Assembly: GCF_021390535.1 (NCBI RefSeq)
Contig: NZ_JAJUXG010000004.1
Location: forward strand, 124,001 to 188,000
Origin: Dyadobacter sp. CY312
GTDB lineage: Bacteria; Bacteroidota; Bacteroidia; Cytophagales; Spirosomataceae
Length of the DNA: 64,000 nt
Direction: 5' to 3'
Shown: positions 28,568 through 36,966 of the stretch, one piece after another
Layout of the letters: each line of letters begins with the position of its first letter
Numbering within the stretch: position 1 is the stretch's first letter
Made by a program: the position numbers and the translations under genes
The notes under the pieces: generated by a model
The model's input: only the letters and a program-made list of their open reading frames with translations
Databases searched by the model: none
Told to the model about the DNA's origin: nothing

Positions 28568-29053
28568 ATGAGCTTTGATGAAGATGATCCGGACTGGTTC
28601 AACGAATACGGCGAACCGGAAGACGACGATGAGCTGACCAATGAAATGGACAAGGAAAACGAACGCGTGGAGAATCTTCCGGTGATGGTCAAAGCCAAAG
28701 AAATTTTTGACATTGTGAGCTCTCTTGTTGATACCATTCCCGAGGACAACGACCTGTATTTTTTACGGGAGCAGATGTTAACGGATGCGGCAATCATTCC
28801 GGCCAAAGTTGCCGGTGCGGAAGGTGGCGACGTGTACACTTTGAGAATGGAAAATGCAGTGCTCATTAAATTGGCTGCCCGCGCTCTGGTAACCCATACT
28901 TATACCTGCCGAATGTTCAATATCTCTGATGAACGTTATCTTAATCTGCTCAGAAGTGCCGTTGATGAGTTTCGGGTTTTGTTTGTTGATTGGGTCAACA
29001 CATTCGACAAATCCAATGATATCTCAGACGATTGGGGAGAGCTGTTTCGATAA
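28568..29053 (+). CDS. Conserved acidic hypothetical protein
   Basis: This 161-residue protein starts with a very acidic ~45-residue segment (FDEDDPDWFNEYGEPEDDDELTNEMD). It continues with a predicted all-helical part (VMVKAKEIFDIVSSLVDTIPEDND, LREQMLTDAAIIPAKVAGAEGGDVYTLRMENAVLIKLAARAL). The helical half looks like the conserved core; the AAxIxAKxAGAE and RMENAVLIK stretches suggest a small helical-bundle family. No known enzyme motif is visible. It is monocistronic, with 166 bases upstream and 242 downstream free of genes. Confidence 0.75.
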   Translation: MSFDEDDPDWFNEYGEPEDDDELTNEMDKENERVENLPVMVKAKEIFDIVSSLVDTIPEDNDLYFLREQMLTDAAIIPAKVAGAEGGDVYTLRMENAVLIKLAARALVTHTYTCRMFNISDERYLNLLRSAVDEFRVLFVDWVNTFDKSNDISDDWGELFR

Positions 29054-29295
29054 TACAAATCCGGCTTATTTGCCTTACTGCAACGTCAATTAGCTTCATT
29101 ATGTTTTTGTGCTTAAATATTTGAAATACACAAAGTTTGCTGCTCTTCACTTTCTCTTAAATTCTACTGCAAGTGTCTGATCGGGCACGCTGGGGAGATT
29201 TAATTCGCCAATCCGTTTGCTAAAAATTGCCTGTTATCTTCTGAAAAGTAAAGGGGAATGCGTATCTTTTTGGTGTTAATCAATACAATCACGTT

Positions 29296-29952
29296 ATGAC
29301 ATCAACATCAAGAACCGCCCTTCTGGTGGGTGCTACCGGACTTATCGGAAGCCAGTTGCTGACCAAACTTTTGCACGTACCATACTATGATAAAGTAGTC
29401 GTACTCACAAGGCGTTCCCTGGAAATTACCCATACAAAACTCACCGAAGTTATATTTGATTTTGAAAACCCTGATGCATCTGTTGTGCAAGCCGATGACG
29501 TATTTTGTTGCCTGGGTACAACCATTAAAAAGGCAGGATCGAAGGAGGCTTTCAAAAAGGTTGATCTGGAGTATCCCCTTACGGTAGCCGCCTTGGCTCA
29601 GAAAAACGGAGCAGAAAAATTCCTGATCGTGACCGCAATGGGTGCAGATGAAGCCTCGGGTATTTTCTACAATCAGGTGAAGGGGCAGGTAGAGCAGGGG
29701 CTTACCTCAATGAAGTATTCAGTTTTGCATATTTTCAGACCGTCGCTGCTTTTGGGGGCAAGAGAAGAAATGCGTTTGGGAGAGAAAGTTGGAGAGATTT
29801 TGTCGACCATATTGAGACCGGTTATGTTTGGTTCATTAAAAAAATACCGGGCTATTGATTCGGGTAAAGTTGCGAACGCCATGCTTGCTTTTGCAAAAAA
29901 ATCAGAGAAGGGCGTGTTTGTTCATGATTCAGGATCTTTGCAGGCTTTTTGA
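29296..29952 (+). CDS. NAD(P)H-binding Rossmann protein, HTATIP2-like
   Basis: This 218-residue short-chain-type oxidoreductase has the dinucleotide-binding opening LLVGATGLIGSQLL, VVVLTRRSL, DDVFCCLGTTIKKAGSKEAFKKVDLEYP and a late LHIFRPSLLLGAREEMRLGE. These are the hallmarks of HTATIP2/YbjT-like atypical SDR proteins. The tyrosine of FYNQVKGQVE sits where the SDR YxxxK pair lies. The substrate is unknown; the family binds NADPH. It is followed after four bases by a GNAT gene, so the two are translationally close. Confidence 0.87.
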   Translation: MTSTSRTALLVGATGLIGSQLLTKLLHVPYYDKVVVLTRRSLEITHTKLTEVIFDFENPDASVVQADDVFCCLGTTIKKAGSKEAFKKVDLEYPLTVAALAQKNGAEKFLIVTAMGADEASGIFYNQVKGQVEQGLTSMKYSVLHIFRPSLLLGAREEMRLGEKVGEILSTILRPVMFGSLKKYRAIDSGKVANAMLAFAKKSEKGVFVHDSGSLQAF

Positions 29953-29956
29953 ACCC

Positions 29957-30409
29957 ATGCCAAACCAGGGACTAATTATACGTGAAGCCATGTCTGGGGA
30001 TGAGGGAATTGTGTATCGGATGATATGTGAACTGGAAAACCAGGAATTGAACAGGACATCTTTCCAAAGGATATTCGAAGTGAATCTGTCGTCCGACCAT
30101 GTTGCCTGTTTCATCGCAGAGCTGGAAGACATTGCAGTTGGAATGGTAACTTGTCACATTCAGCCGTTGTTACATCACGCCGCGTTGGTGGCCGAAATTC
30201 AGGAGATGTTTGTTTATCCTGAATTTCGATCGCAACAGATTGGTCATGCTTTGATGAATCATGCGGTTGAATTTGCCAAAAGTAAGGGCGCTATTCAGTT
30301 GGAAGTTACTTCCAGAGCTACGCGGGAGAGCGCACACAAATTTTACCAGCGCGAAGGTTTCGAAAAATCACATGTGAAACTAGTCCGTTACTTCGGAGAT
30401 AAGCAATAA
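29957..30409 (+). CDS. GNAT family N-acetyltransferase
   Basis: This 150-residue acetyltransferase contains the GNAT fold: LIIREAMSGDEGIVYRMICELE, then AELEDIAVGMVTCHI, EIQEMFVYPEFRSQQIGHALMNHAVEFAK (the Q/RxxGxG/A acetyl-CoA loop, here RSQQIGHA) and a terminal ATRESAHKFYQREGFEKSHVKLVRYF. The start at 29957 follows the preceding stop by four bases; an upstream in-frame ATG at 29924 would overlap that gene. The substrate amine is unknown. Confidence 0.9.
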   Translation: MPNQGLIIREAMSGDEGIVYRMICELENQELNRTSFQRIFEVNLSSDHVACFIAELEDIAVGMVTCHIQPLLHHAALVAEIQEMFVYPEFRSQQIGHALMNHAVEFAKSKGAIQLEVTSRATRESAHKFYQREGFEKSHVKLVRYFGDKQ

Positions 30410-30410
30410 A

Positions 30411-30439
30411 AAAGCATCCCGTCAGAAACAGGATGCTTT
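30411..30439. terminator. Bidirectional terminator between convergent genes
   Basis: A perfect 9-bp stem, AAAGCATCC pairing with GGATGCTTT around an 11-base loop, lies directly after the GNAT stop and 29 bases from the end of the opposing gene. It has A and T runs on both sides and can serve both strands. Confidence 0.8.
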
Positions 30440-30467
30440 CCAAAATTACCCTAAACCTTCAACTGTC

Positions 30468-30872
30468 TTAATATCTGTCGTCACGAGCCCAGCCATCATC
30501 CCGGCGGCTCAGGCGATGCGTGTCCGCCATGAGTCTGCGCAAATCGTCACGGATTATACGTGTTTCACGTGCAGACAAACGGCCGCGACGGCTGAATGCC
30601 CTTTCCTTTGCCTCTATTCTCTGATATTCGTTCATGAGCACGTTGGCCTCACGGCGTGAAAGCCGGCGGGTGCGAATTCCGGCAGAAATTTTCTCGCGGG
30701 CTTCTCTTTGCATGTAATTGACTTCTGAATTACGTCCGCCATTATTGTCTCTATCCTGATAACCATATTCGCGGTCATTATACCGGTCACGGTCATCGCG
30801 GGGACCATATTGAGCATTTGCACTTGTAAAGCCTAAAACCAGAATTGCTGCTACAAAAAGTATCTTTTTCAT
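30468..30872 (-). CDS. Exported Arg/Asp-rich hypothetical protein
   Basis: This 134-residue protein has a clear signal peptide (ILFVAAILVLGFTSANAQ) and a mature part very rich in arginine, aspartate and tyrosine (GPRDDRDRYNDREYGYQDRDNN). Two similar helical segments follow (INYM.../IRTRRLSRREANVLMNEYQRIEAKERAF and LSARETRIIRDDLRRLMADTHRLSRRD). The repeats around LSRREA and LSARET suggest an internal duplication of a short helix pair. It is periplasmic or outer-membrane associated. I recognise no named function. Start at 30872 was chosen for the signal peptide. Confidence 0.72.
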   Translation of the reverse strand: MKKILFVAAILVLGFTSANAQYGPRDDRDRYNDREYGYQDRDNNGGRNSEVNYMQREAREKISAGIRTRRLSRREANVLMNEYQRIEAKERAFSRRGRLSARETRIIRDDLRRLMADTHRLSRRDDGWARDDRY

Positions 30873-31152
30873 GACCTGTTTTTTTTTAAAGTTCATCGGT
30901 TAGAGATGAAGATGTAGGTCAGGTTTAAAGGGTATTTGTTAAGGATTGTTAAGCGGGGAAAGATCAAAAGAAATGGTAAATCAGAAGAATTTCAGATGCT
31001 TTGATTTACAGTGTATTATGGTATTTTATGAAGTTTAAATATTAAGTGTTAATGATTTGTTAATTGAAATTGGAAGGAGAATGTACGAATTTGAATCACC
31101 ACTGTAAGGTGAATTGGAAGTAAGATTTCAAACCAAACTACAACTGATCTAT

Positions 31153-31890
31153 CTATTTGCGATCAAGTTCTATTTGTATAGCAGCCTGTGCTTCGGCTAA
31201 TATTTCTTCAATTTTTTTACCTGCGGGTTCAATGCCCGGGAGTACAGTCCAGGAAAGTTTTGAGAAGGATCGCAAAGGAAAAATACCTTTTGGGTTTAGC
31301 CGGCCCGTTCCGTTAATAGCCACGGGAACGATGAGTGCACCAGGGGCTCTTTTCAATAATGTGGCTACGCCACCTGCCACAAACGGTTTCATTTTTCCAC
31401 TTGCCGTACGTGTGCCTTCGGGAAAAATAATGGCAGACGTTTTTTCGTCATGAATGAGCTTTCCCAATCTCGCGATTTCGACAATCGCCTGTTTTCCGTC
31501 TTTTCGGTCAATAAGTGCTGCCCCACTTTTTCGAAGGTTATAAGAAATGCTGGGAACTCCGGTAGAGAGCTCAATTTTGGCAACAAACCGGGGATAATAT
31601 TTTCGCAGGAACCAGATGATGGCAGGAATGTCGAAAGTACTTTGGTGATTTACTACAAATATGATGGTGCGATCATCCGGTAGCGTGGCACGGTTTATGA
31701 GGGAAATACTTGAACCTGTGAGGTACAAACCATAGGTAAGAAAAAAATTGAGGCAGTCAACCGTTACCTTGTGTACTTTTTTTCCAAAAACATTTAAAGC
31801 AACAACCTGAATGACGTGGAATATCAGGAGACTTAACCCAAAATGAATCAGATAAATAACACTCAGGACATAATCGACTATTTTTTTCAT
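31153..31890 (-). CDS. plsC: 1-acyl-sn-glycerol-3-phosphate acyltransferase (PlsC family)
   Basis: This 245-residue membrane-associated acyltransferase makes phosphatidic acid, or transfers acyl chains to a related lipid, in phospholipid synthesis. The N-terminal hydrophobic helix (VLSVIYLIHFGLSLLIFHVIQVV) is followed by the catalytic block NHQSTFD (His82, Asp87, the NHx4D motif) and the glycerol-phosphate-binding IFPEGTR (residues 155-161). I placed the start at 31890 (MKKIVDYVL); 18 more bases are open upstream. It is divergent from the acyl-ACP desaturase gene with about 145 bases between, so both lipid genes share a promoter region. Confidence 0.92.
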   Translation of the reverse strand: MKKIVDYVLSVIYLIHFGLSLLIFHVIQVVALNVFGKKVHKVTVDCLNFFLTYGLYLTGSSISLINRATLPDDRTIIFVVNHQSTFDIPAIIWFLRKYYPRFVAKIELSTGVPSISYNLRKSGAALIDRKDGKQAIVEIARLGKLIHDEKTSAIIFPEGTRTASGKMKPFVAGGVATLLKRAPGALIVPVAINGTGRLNPKGIFPLRSFSKLSWTVLPGIEPAGKKIEEILAEAQAAIQIELDRK

Positions 31891-32035
31891 TCCTCTTTTT
31901 TTTTGCAAAAATAGGTTAAAACTGCTTTGGTTCGTAAAATTTGTAGGTTAGTAAATGAGAATTATCATACAAAACTTACATTAAATTACCGTACTTTGTA
32001 AAACTGTAAATTTGAGTTTTAAAATCACATTAACA

Positions 32036-33019
32036 ATGGAAACCGCACTTTCAGCAGAAAGATTAGAAGTCATGCAGCATGTAGGGAAGGATTTGGACGG
32101 ACTTATCTCCGAATACCTTAAGCCGATTGAAGAGAATTGGCAGCCTACTGATTTTTTGCCGGATTCCAGCAAGGAGAGTTTTTTCAATGAAGTAAAGCTC
32201 TTGCAGGAAAGCTGCCGGGACTTACCATACGATTACATCGCCGTTTTGATTGGTGACACGATAACGGAAGAAGCTTTGCCGACTTACGAATCATGGTTGA
32301 TGGACGTAATTGGAGTGGATCAGGTTGAGAACCCTTCGGGCTGGTCGAGATGGGTACGTGCCTGGACGGCAGAGGAAAACCGTCATGGGGATCTTTTGAA
32401 CAAATATCTGTATCTCTCTGGTCGTGTCAACATGCGCGCGATGGAGGTATCGACGCAGTTCCTCATTGCCGATGGTTTCGACATTGGAACGGATCGTGAT
32501 CCATACCGGAATTTCATCTACACATCGTTCCAGGAACTTGCTACGAACGTTTCACACCGAAGGACGGCGACGCTTGCCAAGAAATTTGGCAATCCACATC
32601 TTTCCAAGATATGTGGTGTGATTGCATCTGACGAAATGAGGCATGCAAAAGCTTACAAGGAATTTGTGAGACGCATCCTGGTCGTAGATCCATCGGAACT
32701 GATTCTTGCTTTGGAAGATATGATGAGGAAGAAAATCGTAATGCCTGCCCATTTTCTGAGGGAGACTGGTGTTAAGATGGGAGATACTTTCGCACATTTT
32801 TCGGATGCCGCCCAGAGATTGGGTGTGTACACGACCAACGACTACATCGAGATCCTTGAATCTTTGCTGGTTGAATGGGAGATAGGAGCTGTGCGTGACA
32901 TAAATGAGAAAGCCGAAAAGGCACGCGATTATTTGATGGCATTGCCGGCCCGTCTGAAACGTATTGCTGACAGGACGAAAATACCTGAACTGGCTTACGA
33001 ATTCAGCTGGATAAAATAA
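32036..33019 (+). CDS. Acyl-ACP desaturase (ferritin-like diiron)
   Basis: This 327-residue soluble stearoyl-ACP 9-desaturase-type enzyme introduces a cis double bond into ACP-bound saturated fatty acid using a diiron centre. Predicted metal ligands are Glu79 (TITEEALPTYE), Glu114 and His117 (EENRHG), Glu167 (SFQELAT), and Glu200 and His203 (SDEMRHAKAY), the full ferritin-like set. The start is the ATG at 32036, inside an AACA-ATG context; the TTG 24 bases upstream is less likely. It is divergent from plsC and followed by a bidirectional terminator. It would set membrane unsaturation. Confidence 0.93.
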   Translation: METALSAERLEVMQHVGKDLDGLISEYLKPIEENWQPTDFLPDSSKESFFNEVKLLQESCRDLPYDYIAVLIGDTITEEALPTYESWLMDVIGVDQVENPSGWSRWVRAWTAEENRHGDLLNKYLYLSGRVNMRAMEVSTQFLIADGFDIGTDRDPYRNFIYTSFQELATNVSHRRTATLAKKFGNPHLSKICGVIASDEMRHAKAYKEFVRRILVVDPSELILALEDMMRKKIVMPAHFLRETGVKMGDTFAHFSDAAQRLGVYTTNDYIEILESLLVEWEIGAVRDINEKAEKARDYLMALPARLKRIADRTKIPELAYEFSWIK

Positions 33020-33032
33020 CTGTAAATGAAAA

Positions 33033-33060
33033 AAGCCGGATTAATGTCCGGCTTCTTTTA
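33033..33060. terminator. Bidirectional terminator
   Basis: The stem AAGCCGGA pairs with TCCGGCTT around TTAATG, followed by CTTTTATTTT and preceded by an A-run. It lies between the convergent desaturase and carbonic anhydrase genes. Confidence 0.82.
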
Positions 33061-33080
33061 TTTTGTAGCACCAAGGATGT

Positions 33081-33719
33081 TTATTCTGCTGCCGGATACA
33101 GGTTGTATATCTCAACGATATCCTTAAGTATTTTGTCAAAATCAATTTTAAGGTCGATCAGTTTACCGGTGTGAATATCAAAAACCCAGCCATGTACTTT
33201 CAGGCCGCGTTCTTTGTTAGCCTCCTGAACTGCCGCAGTTTTGATCAGGTTCACACATTGCTCCTGCACATTGAGCTCTACCAGCCGCTCATATCTTTTT
33301 TCTTCATCCTTGATCGCATTCAGTTCGTCACGGTGAAGTCTGTAAACGTCTCTGATATTTCGTAGCCATGGATTTAGAATCCCCATATCAGCAGGTTGCA
33401 TGGCCGCTTTAACCCCGCCACAATTGTAATGTCCGCAAACAACAATGTGGTTCACTTTCAAGTGTCGCACAGAATAATTCAGAACCGACATCACGTTGAG
33501 ATCCACGTTATTTACAAGGTTGGCAATGTTCCTGTGAACGAATGCTTCACCTGGTTGAATTCCCATCAGATCTTCCGCTGTTACGCGGCTATCCGAACAT
33601 CCAATGTAAAGAAATTCAGGCTTTTGCCCGGAAGCAAGCTTTTCAAAATAATGCTTGTCAGTAGCCAATTTTGAAGCAATCCATTTTTCGTTATTTGCAA
33701 AAACGCTTTTAATATCCAT
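33081..33719 (-). CDS. Beta-class carbonic anhydrase
   Basis: This 212-residue enzyme interconverts CO2 and bicarbonate in the cytoplasm. The zinc ligands are Cys41 (IGCSDSRV), His97 and Cys100 (CGHYNCGG), with the Asp43/Arg45 dyad present. The length and the absence of a signal fit clade B beta-carbonic anhydrases (Can-like). It stands alone on the minus strand with its own terminator shared with the desaturase, and supplies bicarbonate for carboxylations such as fatty acid synthesis. Confidence 0.95.
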   Translation of the reverse strand: MDIKSVFANNEKWIASKLATDKHYFEKLASGQKPEFLYIGCSDSRVTAEDLMGIQPGEAFVHRNIANLVNNVDLNVMSVLNYSVRHLKVNHIVVCGHYNCGGVKAAMQPADMGILNPWLRNIRDVYRLHRDELNAIKDEEKRYERLVELNVQEQCVNLIKTAAVQEANKERGLKVHGWVFDIHTGKLIDLKIDFDKILKDIVEIYNLYPAAE

Positions 33720-33863
33720 ATTCTTGTTTAGTTAGAAAATTCTATTGATTATCTGTTGTATCTAACAAATGTCAATCCCAAATTTATGATAAAAATCAAA
33801 GGGAACAAGAGTTTGCACGGCTGGATTTTGTAACTTTTCTTTCATTAATGTTAATAAAGGATA

Positions 33864-35852
33864 TTAACGCAGTAGCAATACACTGCCTTCTTTTTTTATA
33901 ATTTTTCCTTTTGAAGTGGTTCCCATAAGCTCGTAAGTATAGACGCCGCTCACGGGTTCCGCACCCTTAAAACGCCCATCCCAACCTACTTCAATCTGCG
34001 TGGTATGGAACACGAGCTGTCCCCAGCGATTGTAAATTTTGAAATAGTGGAAATCACTGATTCCCTTCGTATATAAGTTTAAAATGTCGTTTTTCCCATC
34101 GCCGTTGGGAGAAAAAGCTGTCGGGATATTGATCCAGTCGGGTGGTATCACCGTCAGCTTTACCCGAGCCTCTGCAAAACAGCCGTCAACGGAGGTGCCA
34201 CGAACGGTATAGGTTTGATTTGAAAGCAGCGTGGCAACAGGATTTTGAATGAGTTGATCGTTAAGTCCAGTTGGCGGGGACCATCGATAACTCAGGACGG
34301 AATTGCCATCCGTTGGGTTGGCGTGTGCTTCCAGTTGAAAAGGAACCTCCGATTCTATTTCTGTATCGGGAGTAACAATGAGGTTAATTGTTGGAATCAC
34401 TGTAATACGTACCGTATCTTTTACTACACAGCCATCCTTATCGGCAGTTATAATGTATTCGGTAGTGGTGTTTGGTGTTGCAATTGGATCCTTCACAGAG
34501 GCGTCGTCAAGATCCGTAGCTGGTAGCCAGCTAAATGAGGTTGCGTTGCTGCTTGTGAACAACGGTACAGACTGCCCTTCACAAACGGTAGTGTCGCCAA
34601 CTGTTTGAACAGTAATGGTTTCGACCGGGAATATCACAACGTCTCTGGCAGAAATACAACCAATCGCATCTTTTACAAAAACACGGTATCTATCAGCCGG
34701 AACCCTGAAACTAGCTGTGTTGTAATAGTTAACGGAATCAATGGAATATTGAAAAGGTGTTTTGCCATCAATGGCTGTAATGGCAATGGTGCCGAGGTCG
34801 TCGGTGCAAGTCGGATTGGTCACCTGAGCTGACAGATCCAGCGAACTAATGGTTGCTATTTTACTATTCGTGATTAGATTGTTACATTTCAGGTTGGTGA
34901 CCGTCAGCGACACATTTTTTGGACCGGGAGTTGCCCAATTCACTACAAAAGGTCCCATGTCTTTACCAGAAACGACGGTTGCTCCACCCCAGTCCCATTC
35001 GAATTTGTGGTCAGTACCGGGTTTGGTCACACTTCCGGTGTAGGTTACAGTAATGTTTTCAGGGAAACCGCAACTTGGGTTGGGGTCGATGGAGTAATCG
35101 GCGGCGGAGTTGATGTTAGCCGTAAAGCAGATCTGTCCGTAGTTACTGCTCACTTCCTGTTCCGTGGTGTATTTGTTGTTGAAAGCGAGGTATGCAAAGT
35201 TGGCTCTGCCAGTTTCACAGGATTGGATATTATCATCCGTGAAAATGTTTATGGGCACACCCGCCTTTCCTGTATACTTCCCGGCGGCGTCGTTATGCCT
35301 TATAAAAAGTTTATCATTTACATATACATTCAGCTTATTGTCCAGACCATTTCTCGTGAATGTGAGCAGGTAATAATTGTTTGCATTAAAAAACGGGCAT
35401 TCTCCTGTGACACCAGCTGGTGCCAAATTTAAACACCGTTCGTCGCTATTGGATGCCTTTGTAAAGTATATACCCTCATCGTCCGTGCCATTAGAGAAAT
35501 CAAGGATCCTTGATCTTGCCGGTCCCCAGTCAGTGATTTTCAGGTACATTTGAATGGTATAAGTGTCACCAACAATACCTTCTGAATTAGAATAAGCAAG
35601 TCCCCAGTTGGCTGCATTGTGGTAAACTTTTCTCTGAACACGGCACGGGGGAGAATCGTCGGGATAATCTCCTCCTGTTGCGCCCGCACTGCAACTTCCG
35701 GGATTATTAACAGGAACCAGGTCGGGGCCGCATTCAGGAGCGGAAACTTTCAGATCCTCATAAAACCGATAGGTATTTTGGACAGTTTGTCCGTACAGCT
35801 CTTGTAGTGAAAACCAGGTTATCAGTAATGACAGTAAAACTCCTGATTTCAT
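33864..35852 (-). CDS. T9SS type B sorting-domain (CHU_C/gliding-associated) surface protein
   Basis: This 662-residue exported protein has a signal peptide (SGVLLSLLITWFSLQELYGQ). Next is a concanavalin/LamG-like domain (~70-240: AYSNSEGIVGDTYTIQMYLKITDWG...ILDFSNG), then PKD-type or Ig-like repeats (CGFPENITVTYTGSV..., and repeats with TTEYIITADKDGC and QTYTVRGTSVDGC). The C-terminal CHU_C domain (DWINIPTAFSPNGDGKNDIL...YNRWGQLVFHT...GVYTYEL) is the type B signal for secretion through the type IX system. It is probably a surface adhesin or structural protein. Cysteine pairs are common. The substrate is unknown and no enzymatic motif is visible. Confidence 0.9.
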   Translation of the reverse strand: MKSGVLLSLLITWFSLQELYGQTVQNTYRFYEDLKVSAPECGPDLVPVNNPGSCSAGATGGDYPDDSPPCRVQRKVYHNAANWGLAYSNSEGIVGDTYTIQMYLKITDWGPARSRILDFSNGTDDEGIYFTKASNSDERCLNLAPAGVTGECPFFNANNYYLLTFTRNGLDNKLNVYVNDKLFIRHNDAAGKYTGKAGVPINIFTDDNIQSCETGRANFAYLAFNNKYTTEQEVSSNYGQICFTANINSAADYSIDPNPSCGFPENITVTYTGSVTKPGTDHKFEWDWGGATVVSGKDMGPFVVNWATPGPKNVSLTVTNLKCNNLITNSKIATISSLDLSAQVTNPTCTDDLGTIAITAIDGKTPFQYSIDSVNYYNTASFRVPADRYRVFVKDAIGCISARDVVIFPVETITVQTVGDTTVCEGQSVPLFTSSNATSFSWLPATDLDDASVKDPIATPNTTTEYIITADKDGCVVKDTVRITVIPTINLIVTPDTEIESEVPFQLEAHANPTDGNSVLSYRWSPPTGLNDQLIQNPVATLLSNQTYTVRGTSVDGCFAEARVKLTVIPPDWINIPTAFSPNGDGKNDILNLYTKGISDFHYFKIYNRWGQLVFHTTQIEVGWDGRFKGAEPVSGVYTYELMGTTSKGKIIKKEGSVLLLR

Positions 35853-36337
35853 ATTGGGAAAATATCACTTGGGTTAAATTAAAAAGAGTCGCCCCAGGTC
35901 TGAATTGAGGAGCTAGTCAATTTTAGCTGACTTAAAAAACGAACAAGCCGGCTCGGTAAATATACAATGTGATTTAACCCAAAAAGATGTTGTAAAAACC
36001 ATACTTCGGAGGCATATAATCTTGATGATCAAAATAAAGAAAAGAAAACCTTAAAACGGAATGAATGTTTTTTTAAAAATAACCGCACCAGCAGTTTTTT
36101 TCAATTTGCGAAAATATAACCGAAGACGCAGGTGATGATTGTGATCTGTTTAACTTAGTGACTATGAGTTACTTCGATTGTTGTGATCAGTTATTTCATC
36201 AAATTTTTATTAATGAAATAAGGAAATATAGGAATGGATTGATAATTGAGTCCTTTTCGAATTTCGTCGTTGTCAATGATATGTAAAATTTACATATTGG
36301 GTAAAAATCTGCATTCATCTGACCCAATTTCCTGACC
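35853..36337. other. 485-base AT-rich divergent intergenic region
   Basis: The gap between the divergent surface protein and cyclophilin genes is AT-rich and contains no convincing frame. It includes a 19-bp odd palindrome (ATATGTAAA, A, TTTACATAT; 36279-36297) 41 bases before the cyclophilin start. The region probably holds both promoters; I cannot place -33/-7 boxes with confidence. Confidence 0.45.
36279..36297. promoter_or_regulatory. 19-bp palindrome upstream of cyclophilin gene
   Basis: ATATGTAAA and TTTACATAT are perfect inverted arms around a single A. The location just upstream of a gene start suggests an operator, but AT-rich palindromes of this size can occur by chance. Confidence 0.3.
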
Positions 36338-36928
36338 ATGGCTAAACTTTATAGTCTCCTGCTTTGTGCATTTTTTGCACTCATCATTTTCTGCTCTAAA
36401 ATTCATGCACAAACCGTCCTCATTGAGACAACAGAAGGTAACATCGTGGTTGAGCTTTATCCGGACAAAGCGCCAGTTTCGGTTGCTAACTTCCTGAAAT
36501 ATGTGGATGAGAAGCGTTTTGATGCCGCGAAATTCTATCGTGTGGTCAGATTGAATAATCAGCCGAACAATAAGGTTAAAATAGAGGTAATTCAGGGTGG
36601 GTTGGAAAATGATTCCACCAAACGTTTACAGCCTATCGTGCACGAGATTACTACGAAAAGTGGAGTTAAACACCTTGATGGGACACTGTCCATGGCCCGT
36701 ACAGTCCCAGGCTCAGCCAGTTCCGAATTTTTCATCTGTATAAATGCGCAACCGGAGCTGGACTTCGGAGGCTCGCGAAATCCTGACGGACAGGGCTTTG
36801 CTGCTTTTGGCAGGGTGATCAAGGGTATGGATGTTGTCCGCAAAATACAGCTTGGAGCAACCGGAGAAAATGAACTGATCCAAACCTTAAAAAAACCGGT
36901 AAAAATAACCGCTGTGAAGAGAATGTAA
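36338..36928 (+). CDS. Exported cyclophilin-type peptidyl-prolyl cis-trans isomerase
   Basis: This 196-residue foldase accelerates proline isomerisation, probably in the periplasm given the signal peptide (LLLCAFFALIIFCSKIHAQ). The cyclophilin core reads VELYPDKAPVSVANFLKYV, FYRVVR, IQGG, GTLSMARTVPGSASSEFFICIN and GFAAFGRVIKGMDVVRKI. The usual catalytic arginine falls in FYRVV. The family's FIC/SQFFI motif is present as SSEFFI. The susC at 36967 follows by 38 bases in the same direction, which may simply be proximity. Confidence 0.93.
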   Translation: MAKLYSLLLCAFFALIIFCSKIHAQTVLIETTEGNIVVELYPDKAPVSVANFLKYVDEKRFDAAKFYRVVRLNNQPNNKVKIEVIQGGLENDSTKRLQPIVHEITTKSGVKHLDGTLSMARTVPGSASSEFFICINAQPELDFGGSRNPDGQGFAAFGRVIKGMDVVRKIQLGATGENELIQTLKKPVKITAVKRM

Positions 36929-36966
36929 CCTGCTTAATTATATCTGATACCTTAAACTATTCGTTC

